A DNA stretch of 64,000 nt, taken from assembly GCA_017983955.1 (NCBI GenBank), contig JAGOAJ010000009.1, positions 1 through 64,000 on the forward strand. Reading direction: 5' to 3'. Numbering within the stretch: position 1 is the first letter of the stretch; each line of letters begins with the position of its first letter. Made by a program: the position numbers and the translations under genes. Below the pieces are notes generated by a model. The model was given only the letters and a program-made list of their open reading frames with translations. It ran no database searches and was not told the origin of the DNA. The stretch comes from Burkholderiaceae bacterium. GTDB lineage: Bacteria; Pseudomonadota; Gammaproteobacteria; Burkholderiales; Burkholderiaceae_B. This document shows, in pieces, positions 26,258-35,645 of this stretch.

Positions 26258-26797
26258 TTAATTCAAGGCCAGTACGTCTATGCTGGCTTCGCCTTTAGCT
26301 GCCGATACCCATACCGTGCCATCCTGCACATTGAAGTGCAGTTCCATATTACGCTCGGCCAGGGCGGCTAGGGCCACGGTGGCCTCGGCGGGTAAGGCAT
26401 AGACTTTCAGGTTGCGCGCTCGTGCCAGTTTGTTTTTGACGCCCGCCCACCAGATGTCCACGTTGCGGCCGTAGGCAAAGACGATAACGTCATCGGCACG
26501 CCCACAGGCTTTCAGCAAGCGGCGCTCGTCTGGTAGGCCAACCTCTATCCACTGAATGATGGCACCGGTCAAATCCAGGCGCCATAAGTCGGCTTCGTCC
26601 ACATCGCTTAAACCACGTGCAAACGCCATGGTGTCGTCATTATCGGTATGCAGTGCATAGGCCAGCAGACGCACCATCATACGTTCGTCGGTTTCCGATG
26701 GGTGTCTGGCAACGGTAACGGCGTGGCTGCCGTAATAGCCGCGGTCGTTATCGGCAATATTGATTTCGGCTTTGTAAATAGTTGCGCGTAGGGCCAT
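26258..26797 (-). CDS. YaeQ family protein
   Basis: This 179-residue protein matches YaeQ end to end: MALRATIYKAEINIADNDRGYY at the start (abbreviated), ERMMVRLLAYALH near 40, and LWRLDLTGAIIQWIEVGLPD. The structure of the family resembles PD-(D/E)XK nuclease-like folds, but its role is unproven; early reports linked YaeQ to suppression of RfaH loss, later questioned. It lies 41 bp downstream of mnmH on the same strand. Confidence 0.93.
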   Translation of the reverse strand: MALRATIYKAEINIADNDRGYYGSHAVTVARHPSETDERMMVRLLAYALHTDNDDTMAFARGLSDVDEADLWRLDLTGAIIQWIEVGLPDERRLLKACGRADDVIVFAYGRNVDIWWAGVKNKLARARNLKVYALPAEATVALAALAERNMELHFNVQDGTVWVSAAKGEASIDVLALN

Positions 26798-26838
26798 GGA
26801 CTGATGTTTGCTTATAGTAAGAGGGTGGGCAAGGGGGC

Positions 26839-27993
26839 TTAGCTAACGGCGTGATGGTGACGCAGAAAGCCCAGAGCCGCTGCACTATCGCCTTGGAATA
26901 GGATTTGCTTGTCAGCATGCTCACGCTGGGCAGTGTACAGGGGGTCGTAGTATTCATTAAGTAATCCAGCTACCCAGTCATGGTGTGCACTTATGTCACC
27001 AGTTTTCTGCTGCAGGATCAGAGCCTGATCCATCATTGAGGCCAGACGCTGGTAGCGTTCACCCCCTAAGCGCTTGACGATGTTTTTCAGGCTGGTTTGC
27101 AGGCGTAACGCAAAAGCGGCAAAGCCATCGTTAGGGCCTTGCACGATGACGAATTCAGCACATAGCTTAACGACATAGTCTTGCACGATACGTTCTATGC
27201 GGCTGTCTAGACTGTCTTCCAGCCAGACCATAGGATAGTGTTGCATGGCGCTATGTAAGGCAAGCGGCAGTGAGCAACTGCCTATCAGGCGGCTTTCGTC
27301 CTCAAGTACAAACTGCCGCATGCCGCGTTCACGTTTTTTTAGCAGATCTATGGCCAGTGCGTTTTCAAAGTTGACCTGGCAGGGCTGGGGCGTGGCATGT
27401 TTACCAAAGCTGGAGCCGCGATGATGTGCATGGCCTTCCAGGTCGATGGCGTTGTCCAGCTGGACCAGCAGTTCAGTTTTACCGCTGCCGGTCAGCCCGC
27501 CCACCAGAACAAAATCGCATTCTGCCACGGCAGCATCCGTGGTGGCGATCAGGAAGTTGCGCATGGCTTTGTAGCCACCCGCAATGCGTGGATAGGCAAT
27601 GCCAACTTCACTGTATAACCAGTGTTGAACGATTTGCGAGCGCAAGCCCCCATGCAGACAGTAAATATAGCCCAGAGGATGCGCTTGCGCCTGGCTAGCC
27701 CAAGCGTCCAACCGCTGTGACTTGCTGGTGCCAGCGACCAGTTGGTGGCCCAGGGCAATGGCTGCATCCTGACCGTGCCGCTTATAGCAAGTGCCCACCT
27801 TTTGTCGTTCTTGATCATTCATCAACGGCAGGTTGATTGCCTGCGGGAAGGCTCCCTTGTTGAACTCTATAGGTGCCCGTACATCGATCAGTGGCAGGTC
27901 GTTCAGGAAAATATCACGATAATCCGTGCTGTCCTGGCGTATGAAATGATGTTGTGAAATAGCGGACTGGCCTAGGCCGGTTACTGCGGTCAT
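26839..27993 (-). CDS. mnmH: tRNA 2-selenouridine synthase
   Basis: MnmH (SelU/YbbB) replaces sulfur by selenium at the wobble uridine of tRNAs for Lys, Glu and Gln, through a geranylated intermediate. The 384-residue protein has an N-terminal rhodanese domain with the catalytic cysteine at C112 in [10 protein letters not shown], aligned with E. coli C97. A P-loop [10 protein letters not shown] at about 165-174 follows. The opening [20 protein letters not shown] matches the family. It needs selenophosphate, so a selD gene should exist elsewhere; none is in the window. The neighbour upstream is tpm. Confidence 0.95.
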   Translation of the reverse strand: MTAVTGLGQSAISQHHFIRQDSTDYRDIFLNDLPLIDVRAPIEFNKGAFPQAINLPLMNDQERQKVGTCYKRHGQDAAIALGHQLVAGTSKSQRLDAWASQAQAHPLGYIYCLHGGLRSQIVQHWLYSEVGIAYPRIAGGYKAMRNFLIATTDAAVAECDFVLVGGLTGSGKTELLVQLDNAIDLEGHAHHRGSSFGKHATPQPCQVNFENALAIDLLKKRERGMRQFVLEDESRLIGSCSLPLALHSAMQHYPMVWLEDSLDSRIERIVQDYVVKLCAEFVIVQGPNDGFAAFALRLQTSLKNIVKRLGGERYQRLASMMDQALILQQKTGDISAHHDWVAGLLNEYYDPLYTAQREHADKQILFQGDSAAALGFLRHHHAVS

Positions 27994-28027
27994 GGTTAAG
28001 GGCTTTTTAGGAAGGGTGCGGATAGCT

Positions 28028-28687
28028 TTAGGATTTACGGCTAAGTTGGTAGCTGACGGAATCCAGGCTGGTCAGGCCACGCTGGGCGAACTTGGGTTCT
28101 TTTTCCAGTATGCCGCGCCTATCCAGTATTACCGCTTTGCTATGTGTGCTGAATAGTGATTGCACTTGGGCTTCGTCCACCGAAAACGGCGGGCCAGCCA
28201 TCAGGTTTTGATCGTACTCCAGGGTTAGCAATAAGCCTTGGTAGTTGTCTGCCAATTGGCTATACACATGCTGAACATAACGAGCCCGCATTTCAGTAGG
28301 CAGGGCGATTAAAGCGGCGCGGTCATAGACGCCTACACATGCAGCCAACGTTGTCGCGTCCAGATTGAAAATATCGCCGCAAATGATTTCGATATTACCT
28401 GACACATAGTGTTGGCCTAGCGCTGAATCGTGGATGGTCGCTTGTATCTGGTTCTCGTCAAAAAACTGCTGAACCGCCAGTGGCGATAGCTCTATGCCCA
28501 GCACGCGATAGCCTTGTTGGGCCAGCCACAGCATATCCAGTGATTTTCCGCACAACGGCACCAGCACCTGGCTGTCGGCGGGCACGTCTAATGCCGGCCA
28601 GAACTTCTGCAGCAAGGGAGTTACCCGTTGTTGATGAAAAAAAGTTTGTCCTTCGCGCCAGCGCTCCAGCCAGAAATCGCCTTCCAT
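28028..28687 (-). CDS. tpm: Thiopurine S-methyltransferase-like SAM methyltransferase
   Basis: The 219-residue enzyme has the bacterial TPMT N-terminus [15 protein letters not shown], the SAM motif [19 protein letters not shown] at about 42-60, and [13 protein letters not shown]. Bacterial members methylate thiopurines and, in Pseudomonas, selenium and tellurium oxyanions to volatile forms. It is 34 bp upstream of the selenium-using mnmH on the same strand, which favours a selenium or tellurium role. It is divergent from the DUF488 gene. Confidence 0.9.
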   Translation of the reverse strand: MEGDFWLERWREGQTFFHQQRVTPLLQKFWPALDVPADSQVLVPLCGKSLDMLWLAQQGYRVLGIELSPLAVQQFFDENQIQATIHDSALGQHYVSGNIEIICGDIFNLDATTLAACVGVYDRAALIALPTEMRARYVQHVYSQLADNYQGLLLTLEYDQNLMAGPPFSVDEAQVQSLFSTHSKAVILDRRGILEKEPKFAQRGLTSLDSVSYQLSRKS

Positions 28688-28865
28688 AATGCTTGTCTAC
28701 CTTGTGTTTATACTGCCGCCTTTGCGCAGTTTATGCTGCAATTATCCCATGAGATACGGCCTGGCTCCCAGCGTGATGGTCTAGTCCGTACCGGTAAAGG
28801 GTTTATTCTTTCCAGCCTGGACAGGGCGCTCTATGATGTTAGTGTCACCCTAATAGGACAAAGTC

Positions 28866-29225
28866 ATGACTACTGATGTGCAAATTAGGCGAGCATACGA
28901 AGCCCAGCAGAGCGACGAAGGGTATAGGGTTTTGGTGGATCGCCTATGGCCGCGTGGTATAGCCAAAGCTGATCTGACCTATGACTTGTGGTGCAAAGAT
29001 TTAGCGCCTAGCGCCGGCTTACGTCAGTGGTTTGATCATCAGGTGGAAAAGTGGCCAGAGTTTTCTAAACGCTATCGCGCCGAACTACAGGCGTCTGAAC
29101 AGCAGGTCCGCATACAGGAAATAGTAAAAGCGGCTAAAGGTCAACGCATTACCTTGATTTATGGTGCCAAAGACCGCGAGCACAATCAGGCTGTCGTCTT
29201 GGCCGCTGAAATTAAAGGTACTTAA
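28866..29225 (+). CDS. DUF488/YeaO family protein
   Basis: This 119-residue protein shows the YeaO-type pattern: VDRLWPRGIAKADL near residue 23, DLAPSAGLRQWFDH near 47, and a C-terminal ITLIYGAKDREHNQAVVLAA. The family is found widely in bacteria and is uncharacterised. Its TAA overlaps the ATG of the following fusion gene by one base, so the two are translationally coupled. Confidence 0.9.
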   Translation: MTTDVQIRRAYEAQQSDEGYRVLVDRLWPRGIAKADLTYDLWCKDLAPSAGLRQWFDHQVEKWPEFSKRYRAELQASEQQVRIQEIVKAAKGQRITLIYGAKDREHNQAVVLAAEIKGT

Positions 29226-30364
29226 TGGGGGCGGTCAGCACGATGAAAATCCGTCTTGCGGGGCATGACGACCTGTCAATACTGGCTGCCGTCGAGCGTG
29301 ATGCGGCTGTGCTATTTCGTCAGGTGGGCTTGGACAGCGTGGCCGATGGCGATACCCTGGATGTCGGGTATTTGGTCATGTTGGTGGATCAGGAAACGCT
29401 TTGGGTCGCCGTCGATAATAATGATCAATCCGTCGGTTTCTTAGCCGCCCAGCCTCTGGATGGCTTATTGCATATCGTTGAACTGTCGGTGGCGTCGGGC
29501 TATCAGCGTCGGGGCCTGGGTTCTTTACTGATTGAGCAGGCGATACAACATGGACGTCAGCACGGCTTTCCATCCCTGACCCTGACGACCTATCGTCATT
29601 TGGCCTGGAATGCGCCGCTCTACAGCAAACGGGGTTTTATCGAGGCACAGGCCAGTCAATTAGGGCCAAAACACCTGACGGTATGGAATAACGATGCCTT
29701 AGCTGGCCATGGTTCTGATGCGCGCTGCATGATGATCAAGTCAATGGTACCGGGCAGAAGTTTGATTTTGGATCAGAACAATGACAACCAACTGCTTCAT
29801 TATCAGACTTACGGTCGGCCTGACAAGCCTGCCCTAGTGCTGGTTTTTGGCTTGAACAGGTCATGCGCCGATTGGCATCAACTGGGCTATATAGAACAGC
29901 TTAAAAAGGATTTTTACATCATCAGCCTGGATCTGCGTGGCCACGGTAACAGTGCAAAACTGTGTTTTTCAGATGACTATAGCTTGCCAGCGATGGTGGC
30001 CGATATTGAACGCGTTATTGCTTACCTGAATCTGCACCAGCCCCTGCTTTGGGGGTACTCCCTAGGTGCCAAGGTCGTATTGGCTACGGCGGCCAAATGC
30101 CCACCAGCCTATGCCGGCTTGGTGCTGGGTGGTTTTGATTTGCAAGCACAGGCGACCTGGCCACCTGTGCTTGGTGATCCGTCCACGCTGCACATCCCGA
30201 TATTGCTGTATGCGGGGGAGCATTGTTTTTTCCGAGACAGTACGAAAGCCCTGGAGGCAGTATTCCCCGCCAGCTCTTATATAGAACTTGCGGGGAATAA
30301 CCATTTTCAGGTGATGGCGCAAAGCAAATGGATCACGGAAGAAGTGATCGCTTTGTTTGCCTGA
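29225..30364 (+). CDS. Fused GNAT acetyltransferase and alpha/beta hydrolase
   Basis: The 379-residue protein joins two domains. Residues about 7-155 are a GNAT N-acetyltransferase with the acetyl-CoA motif VASGYQRRGLGSLLIEQAI (89-107). Residues about 190-379 are an alpha/beta hydrolase with the nucleophile elbow GYSLGAK (S279), a DLRGHGNS strand-loop near 236 and a likely catalytic H360 in AGNNHF. The reading frame is continuous, with no internal stop or shift. It is coupled to DUF488 and ends convergently, overlapping the downstream minus-strand hydratase gene by about 30 bp. The substrates are unknown. Confidence 0.85.
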   Translation: MGAVSTMKIRLAGHDDLSILAAVERDAAVLFRQVGLDSVADGDTLDVGYLVMLVDQETLWVAVDNNDQSVGFLAAQPLDGLLHIVELSVASGYQRRGLGSLLIEQAIQHGRQHGFPSLTLTTYRHLAWNAPLYSKRGFIEAQASQLGPKHLTVWNNDALAGHGSDARCMMIKSMVPGRSLILDQNNDNQLLHYQTYGRPDKPALVLVFGLNRSCADWHQLGYIEQLKKDFYIISLDLRGHGNSAKLCFSDDYSLPAMVADIERVIAYLNLHQPLLWGYSLGAKVVLATAAKCPPAYAGLVLGGFDLQAQATWPPVLGDPSTLHIPILLYAGEHCFFRDSTKALEAVFPASSYIELAGNNHFQVMAQSKWITEEVIALFA

Positions 30365-31148
30365 TGGGTTGATTAGTATTATTAAAATGCAGGCTGAGTT
30401 TCCCCAAGCCTTCGATTTCCGCGGTGACGTCCTCTTCTGGCAGGGCAAATAGCATGGGCATACATGAACCTGTGATAATTACCTGTCCTTTACGCAAACC
30501 ACCGTGTCGCTGGGCAGCATGATTGGCTAGCCAGGGCAAAAGGCGTAACACATCGCCTGCGGCATTCTGACTGATAGCGGCTACCTTACTGATAGTACTT
30601 AGGCTCAAGCTGGCCTGGGTGGCTGGGCTTAGGTCAACGGATTGCGTGTCAGGGCCGCCAGTTTGATAGACCAGTCCACCATGACTGGCCATATCTGCCA
30701 GGGTGGATAAATAATCAACTTGATGACGATCAAGGAAACGCGATTCGACGATTTCTATCGCAGCGCAAACATAGCCGACAGCAGTCAATACATCGCTTAA
30801 TGTGTATGGGCGTGTTGTAAGCGGCAAGTCGGCATTAAGCACAAAGCCGACCTCTATCTCCAGGCCCCGTAAGGGAAAGCATTTCGAGTCTAGGGTGGCT
30901 GGGGTTTTGAAGATGGTTGCTTGAGGCAGGGGCGCGCAGGTGGGTTCGCCATGATGGGTCTTTGCTCCTACCTTCCATCCACCGACGGGACCTAAGGCCC
31001 GTATGACTTCGTCTTGGATAGCATAGGCCTGTTCGGCTGTGGTCGGGCGGCACAGCTCAGGTAGTTGCGATAATGGGATTCCTGTTGCCCTAGAGGACAG
31101 GATCAACTTAGCGGCCAATGCGGCACGGTTTTCTATGGCGGCAGGCAT
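30333..31148 (-). CDS. 2-keto-4-pentenoate hydratase/FAH-fold enzyme
   Basis: The 271-residue protein belongs to the MhpD/fumarylacetoacetate-hydrolase fold. It has the metal-binding GLEIEVGFVL segment near residue 95 and GGWKVGAKT near residue 57. Members hydrate 2-hydroxy-2,4-dienoates or decarboxylate oxalocrotonates. It lies downstream of a racemase, a carbamoyl-amidase and a cyclic amidohydrolase on the same strand, with gaps of about 12 bp, so it probably processes a keto-acid from the same route. The exact reaction cannot be assigned. Confidence 0.82.
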   Translation of the reverse strand: MPAAIENRAALAAKLILSSRATGIPLSQLPELCRPTTAEQAYAIQDEVIRALGPVGGWKVGAKTHHGEPTCAPLPQATIFKTPATLDSKCFPLRGLEIEVGFVLNADLPLTTRPYTLSDVLTAVGYVCAAIEIVESRFLDRHQVDYLSTLADMASHGGLVYQTGGPDTQSVDLSPATQASLSLSTISKVAAISQNAAGDVLRLLPWLANHAAQRHGGLRKGQVIITGSCMPMLFALPEEDVTAEIEGLGKLSLHFNNTNQPIRQTKRSLLP

Positions 31149-31159
31149 GGGCTTATTTC

Positions 31160-31819
31160 TTACCAGCCTAGCAAGGCTCGTCCCATGGCGTACGCAACTG
31201 TAGCTTGTGTGGGTTCTACAACGGGGATGTCCAAGAGCTGTTGCAACTCAATGCGCATGCCTGCCATCCCAGCGCATCCTAGAACCACCACATCGGCACC
31301 GTGATTGTCACGTAATGTGCGTCCAACTTGCACTAGCTTGTCCATGGTTTTCGCGTGGTCAGTTAATTCACTGACACCCATACCTATGGCTAAATCTGCG
31401 GCCAGGCGGCTATCAACACCCATAGCGGCAAAATAACGCAGGTGCCTGGGAATAGAGCCAGGAAGTATCGATAGCACACCGAATTTTTGCCCTAGAGTTA
31501 AAGCGGTATGCACGCCGCTTTCAGCAATACCAAAAACAGGCACTGAAAGGGTCTCTCGCAGCGAATAGAGGCCTGGGTCGCTAAAACACGCAATGACGAA
31601 GGCAGCGGCATCGGGTTCCAGTGTCTGGGCTTGCTTGCGTAGTGGATTGATCAAGTTGTCGATGTCACGCTGGCTTTGGATGCCTGCCGGGCCATCAGTC
31701 AGTGTGGTGCATACAATGCCTGGCCCGCCTGTTATACGAAGTGGCGCTAACGCCTTATCTATCCCGTCCGTTACGATTTGACTGGAGTTGGGATTCAGTA
31801 CATAGATGTTTTTTTTCAC
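31160..31819 (-). CDS. Asp/Glu/hydantoin racemase family protein
   Basis: The 219-residue protein has the family's two catalytic cysteines, C78 in VIACFSDPG and C182 in LGCAGMAGM, and the N-terminal LNPNSSQ motif that is typical of hydantoin racemases. It starts with GTG behind AAGGCT. Its position between the amidase and hydratase genes fits racemisation of a 5-substituted hydantoin or N-carbamoyl amino acid, although the broader family also includes maleate isomerases and arylmalonate decarboxylases. Confidence 0.85.
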   Translation of the reverse strand: MKKNIYVLNPNSSQIVTDGIDKALAPLRITGGPGIVCTTLTDGPAGIQSQRDIDNLINPLRKQAQTLEPDAAAFVIACFSDPGLYSLRETLSVPVFGIAESGVHTALTLGQKFGVLSILPGSIPRHLRYFAAMGVDSRLAADLAIGMGVSELTDHAKTMDKLVQVGRTLRDNHGADVVVLGCAGMAGMRIELQQLLDIPVVEPTQATVAYAMGRALLGW

Positions 31820-31834
31820 GATGTAGCCTTTTGC

Positions 31835-33097
31835 CTAATCTGTCAGTTGTTGATCCAGGTCCAGAATTGTTTGGTAAAGCACCTGAGTGCCAGCCAGTAG
31901 CTGATCGGGTGTAATGGATTCTTCGGGGCAGTGGCTACGGCCGTTCAGGCAGGGAATAAATATCATTCCTATAGGACCTAAATTGGCCATGTAAACGCTA
32001 TCATGACCGGCACCGCTAGGCATGCGCATGGATGTGTGGCCGCGTTTTGAAGAAGCCGTTTCTATGGCTTGCATGACGACATCGTCACAATCGGTGGGCG
32101 CGGCATGGCTGACTTTAGTGTGGCGCATGTGTAGCCCTAGAGCCTCAATGTCAGCCCGCAAGTCCTGTAGCACAGCATCGGTGAACTCACCCATGATCGC
32201 AGGGTTATCGCTGCGCACCTCAACCATCATTTCGACCAATCCGGGAACTGCATTGGAGGCATTGGGGGTTAGGGTTAAGTTGCCTATCGTCGCAACCACG
32301 TAGTCCGGACCGTTAAGGTAATGACGTGCGCGGCGATCAACTGCAGTGATGATCTTAGATGCGCCGACCAAAGCATCGCGGCGTATATCCATAGGTGTAG
32401 TACCCGCGTGATCAGGACGACCTTCAACCGTAATTCGGTGCCGACAAATCCCGACAATATTAGTGACTACGCCTATAGGCAAGTTGCGAGTCTCTAGTAC
32501 CGGTCCCTGCTCAATGTGCAACTCAACAAATGCGGCCACACTGTTTGCTGGGCGTAGCGGGGCCCCTAGTGCTTCTGGATTGCCGCCCACGCGGCGTATG
32601 CCTGCTGCTAGGGTTTCACCTTGAGGGTTAGTCTCGGCAAGCATGCTCGCATTCAGAACCCCAGCCAGCGCACGGCTACCGACGCATGACACGCCATAAT
32701 CACTGGGCTCCTCGGAAAGGAAATCCACGACTTCAAAGGGATGTTGCAGTGTTATGCCTTGCTCCTGCAAGGCATGGGCTACTTCTATGCCAGCCAATAC
32801 GCCGATAATGCCATCGTAGCGGCCACCCATCATGACGGTATCGCAATGCGAGCCCGTCATGATGGGCTTGGCGTTCGGGTGCAGTCCTTCACGGCGTCCT
32901 ATAAGGTTGCCGGCGGCGTCTAGAGATACTTCCAGGCCTGCAGCTTCGAACTGTGCTTTAAGCCATATACGGCTTTGAAAAAACAGGTCTGAAAATGCTC
33001 GCCGTGTCCACGGCTGATCCGGTTGAGTCATGGACGACAGCTCTTCTGTCAGTTGCCACAGCCGGGATTGATTGATTGCGGGTAAAGAGTCTTTCAT
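31835..33097 (-). CDS. M20 amidase (N-carbamoyl-L-amino acid hydrolase/allantoate amidohydrolase type)
   Basis: This 420-residue metal hydrolase has all the dimetal ligands of the HyuC/AllC group: GSHCDT, GGRYDG, SEEPSDYG, ELHIEQGPVLE and NGRSHCPEE. Such enzymes remove the carbamoyl or ureido group from N-carbamoyl amino acids or allantoate, releasing ammonia and carbon dioxide. Its start overlaps the end of the cyclic amidohydrolase by four bases, so ring opening and carbamoyl removal are coupled at the translational level. Confidence 0.9.
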   Translation of the reverse strand: MKDSLPAINQSRLWQLTEELSSMTQPDQPWTRRAFSDLFFQSRIWLKAQFEAAGLEVSLDAAGNLIGRREGLHPNAKPIMTGSHCDTVMMGGRYDGIIGVLAGIEVAHALQEQGITLQHPFEVVDFLSEEPSDYGVSCVGSRALAGVLNASMLAETNPQGETLAAGIRRVGGNPEALGAPLRPANSVAAFVELHIEQGPVLETRNLPIGVVTNIVGICRHRITVEGRPDHAGTTPMDIRRDALVGASKIITAVDRRARHYLNGPDYVVATIGNLTLTPNASNAVPGLVEMMVEVRSDNPAIMGEFTDAVLQDLRADIEALGLHMRHTKVSHAAPTDCDDVVMQAIETASSKRGHTSMRMPSGAGHDSVYMANLGPIGMIFIPCLNGRSHCPEESITPDQLLAGTQVLYQTILDLDQQLTD

Positions 33098-34461
33098 GAT
33101 GCGGTGGTCGCCTGATGAGGGCGCACAAACTGCCCGCTGCCTGCGGTGTTACGTATGCTGCTGCCATCCCACGCTAGCTGGCCGCGAACGTAAGTGGCTG
33201 CGACACGCACTTGGAATTCGCGACCTTCGAACGAGCTCCACTTCACGGCAGACAGGCTATTGGCAGGGTCAAACTTATAGGTTTCTGGTTTCAGGATGGC
33301 AATGTCGGCGTCGGCTCCGACATTTAATGTGCCCTTACGATGCTCAAGCAGAAAATGCTTTGCGGGACCATAGCAAAGTTGCTGGACAACCATGCTGGGA
33401 GAAATACCGTGCTCGGCACATCCTGTCCAGAAGGCTGGCAGCAGAGTTTCCAAGCCAGGACCGCCCGATGTGTTCTTGAAAATGTTTTCGTTTTGCTTAC
33501 GTTCCAGGCCCCAACTGACGTGATCTGAAGATACGAAAGTGCAGTCACCGTTAGCGATGTGTGTCCACAATAGTTCAGTTTCGGCTTTGGGGCGGATAGG
33601 GGGGTAGTGTTTGGTTTTGGCGCCAAAGCGCTTGGAGTGCTCCTCATGATTGAGCATGAGGTACTGCACGCAGGTTTCGATCGAAGCCTGATGACCGGCA
33701 CGCCGGTACATATTGCATATTTCAAAGCCACGCGACAGGGATACGTGTACTACGTGTGCTCGTGCACGTACTTCGGCACCAATTTCATAGATGTTTGCTG
33801 TTGCCAGGTTTTCAATTAACGGGGTATGGGCGCGTAAAAATGCGTCCCAACCCGTGTCGTTGGCTTCTGTCATGCGCTGTATGTTTTTACGGGTCAGCTC
33901 TTGGTTTTGGTTATGGACACCACACGCAAGCCCAGACGGTGCAATTAGACGAAATGCTTCCAGCAGCACGTCCTCTTCGACCCTAGGAAACCGGCCAGGT
34001 GCGGCTTCAAAGGTTGAGAATTTGAATCCGCAGACACCGCCTTCTATAAGTCCTGCAGCCGCTTCAAGGCCATGTTGGTCATTCAGCGTGCCGTAGCAAG
34101 CGACATCGACGTGGCAACTGCGCTCTATGTCTGCAATTTTTGCATCCAGCTGGGGGCGTGAGGCAACCGGCTCTGGATCGTCGTAGGGCATTTCGACCAT
34201 GGTGGTGACACCGCCCGCTGCCGCTGCACGTGATGCCCAGCCTAAGCCTTCTTGATTGGCTTGGCTGCCGGAGTGCACTTGGCCGTCCACTGCGCCAGGC
34301 ATAACCCACATGCCGCGAGCATCTACCGATTCTTTAGCCTGTGGCGCTACGCCAGTGCCTCGGGCTGCTACCTTTCCTGCACTAACCGCTACCCAACCAT
34401 CGGAAATTATGCCGGTATGTTCTACGATATTGCCGCGTATCACTACATCGAAATCACTCAT
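33094..34461 (-). CDS. Cyclic amidohydrolase (hydantoinase/allantoinase-like)
   Basis: The 455-residue amidohydrolase aligns with hydantoinase and allantoinase metal sites: K147 (GFKFS, carboxylated lysine), H183 (GVHNQNQ), H239 (HVVHVS) and D313 (SSDHVSW). The first HxH pair reads Q61-V-H63 (DGQVHSG), so one usual histidine ligand is a glutamine. ATG 34461 is chosen because GGGAGGAG precedes it; an upstream start adds only MAGTSLGRSK. It is the first gene of the four-gene catabolic operon and divergent from the LysR gene. Substrate could be a hydantoin, allantoin-like ureide or dihydropyrimidine. Confidence 0.85.
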   Translation of the reverse strand: MSDFDVVIRGNIVEHTGIISDGWVAVSAGKVAARGTGVAPQAKESVDARGMWVMPGAVDGQVHSGSQANQEGLGWASRAAAAGGVTTMVEMPYDDPEPVASRPQLDAKIADIERSCHVDVACYGTLNDQHGLEAAAGLIEGGVCGFKFSTFEAAPGRFPRVEEDVLLEAFRLIAPSGLACGVHNQNQELTRKNIQRMTEANDTGWDAFLRAHTPLIENLATANIYEIGAEVRARAHVVHVSLSRGFEICNMYRRAGHQASIETCVQYLMLNHEEHSKRFGAKTKHYPPIRPKAETELLWTHIANGDCTFVSSDHVSWGLERKQNENIFKNTSGGPGLETLLPAFWTGCAEHGISPSMVVQQLCYGPAKHFLLEHRKGTLNVGADADIAILKPETYKFDPANSLSAVKWSSFEGREFQVRVAATYVRGQLAWDGSSIRNTAGSGQFVRPHQATTAS

Positions 34462-34531
34462 TTTGCTCCTCCCGAGCGAAGTACCTGCCACCTTAGAAAG
34501 GCGCTACGGTATTTCATCTAATAAATTCGAT

Positions 34532-34550
34532 CATGCTGTGCACAGACATG
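34532..34550. promoter_or_regulatory. Candidate operator between the amidohydrolase and LysR genes
   Basis: The perfect 10-bp palindrome CTGTGCACAG (34536-34545) is flanked by CATG on both sides with one extra base, making a near-palindrome of 19 bp. Its place in the divergent intergenic region suits a LysR binding site. Confidence 0.4.
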
Positions 34551-34627
34551 TGTTGCAGATATTTAAACAAGCCTAGATCAAAATGTCTTATGCTTAATTG
34601 GTCATGAAACATAACATTGGATTAACC

Positions 34628-35533
34628 ATGCTACTCAATCTGCGCCAGATAGAAGTGTTCCGGGCAATCATGCTGACGGGCTCCATTACCAAGGCCGCAC
34701 AGTTGCTCCATGTGTCTCAACCGGCCATCAGTCGTTTGCTTTCTTACACCGAATCGCGCATTGGGCTCAAGCTATTCGAGCGTATTAAAGGGCGGCTGTA
34801 TCCGACACCAGAAGCTCAGCGTTTGTTTTTAGAGGTCGAGCAGGTGCATCACGGTGTACAGCGGGTTAACGAAGTCGCCAATGACTTGATAGAAAAGCGT
34901 CAAGGTAGTCTGCATATTGCGGTTAGCCCCAGTCTTGGTCAAACCTTGATTCCCATGGCGGTGACTCGATTTCGTGCTGTCTTTCCTGACGTCAAAGTCC
35001 ATGTGCGCACATTGATTTCTACCGATCTGGTGCAGGCCTTGGTGACGCGTCAAGCGGAAGTGGGTGTTGCGATTGTTCCGTTAACGCACCCTAGCTTGCA
35101 TGCTGAAGCCATCTACGAAAATCGTTTGGTTGCCGTCTTGCCTATTAGTCATCCACTGGCTGATCAGGAAGAGCTGGATGTCAGTGACTTAGAGGGGATG
35201 GCGCTAATTGGTTATGGGGCGGAGACACCATACGGTCAGATGGTCAAACAGCTTTTTGGCAATAGGCCGGGCTTGCCGCGGATTGCTGTCGAGGTTCGAC
35301 TAACTCACATTGCGTGTGCGATGGTGCAGGCAGGCGCAGGCATTGCAATAGTGGATGAACTCGCTGTTTCTGGTCGCGTGTGGCCAGACATCGTTGTGCG
35401 GCCGATCAAGCCCCTGACCAAAATGTCCTTGCATATGCTGCATTCAAATGTGACGCCAGTGTCGCTGCTGGCTAAGGATTTTATGAATATCTTGGTCACC
35501 ACGCCGTTCCGAGGAACTCGAACGGAATTCTAA
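34628..35533 (+). CDS. LysR family transcriptional regulator
   Basis: The 301-residue regulator has an N-terminal winged helix-turn-helix (LRQIEVFRAIMLTGSITKAA, then VSQPAISRLLSY) and a periplasmic-binding-protein-like effector domain from about residue 95. The start at 34628 (MLLNLRQIEVF) is the usual LysR opening; ATG 34604 would add eight residues. It is divergent from the cyclic amidohydrolase operon and upstream of the amino-acid-type importer, so it probably controls both. The ligand is likely the imported compound or its ring-opened product, by inference. Confidence 0.9.
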   Translation: MLLNLRQIEVFRAIMLTGSITKAAQLLHVSQPAISRLLSYTESRIGLKLFERIKGRLYPTPEAQRLFLEVEQVHHGVQRVNEVANDLIEKRQGSLHIAVSPSLGQTLIPMAVTRFRAVFPDVKVHVRTLISTDLVQALVTRQAEVGVAIVPLTHPSLHAEAIYENRLVAVLPISHPLADQEELDVSDLEGMALIGYGAETPYGQMVKQLFGNRPGLPRIAVEVRLTHIACAMVQAGAGIAIVDELAVSGRVWPDIVVRPIKPLTKMSLHMLHSNVTPVSLLAKDFMNILVTTPFRGTRTEF

Positions 35534-35645
35534 GGCGCTGATGATTAATTTAACGTGGTGTTATATAAGAATGATAAAAAAGTATGTGACATTAATGATT
35601 TGCAAAGCCTAGAATCGAAAAACTAATCATAATTATGGAGACAAC

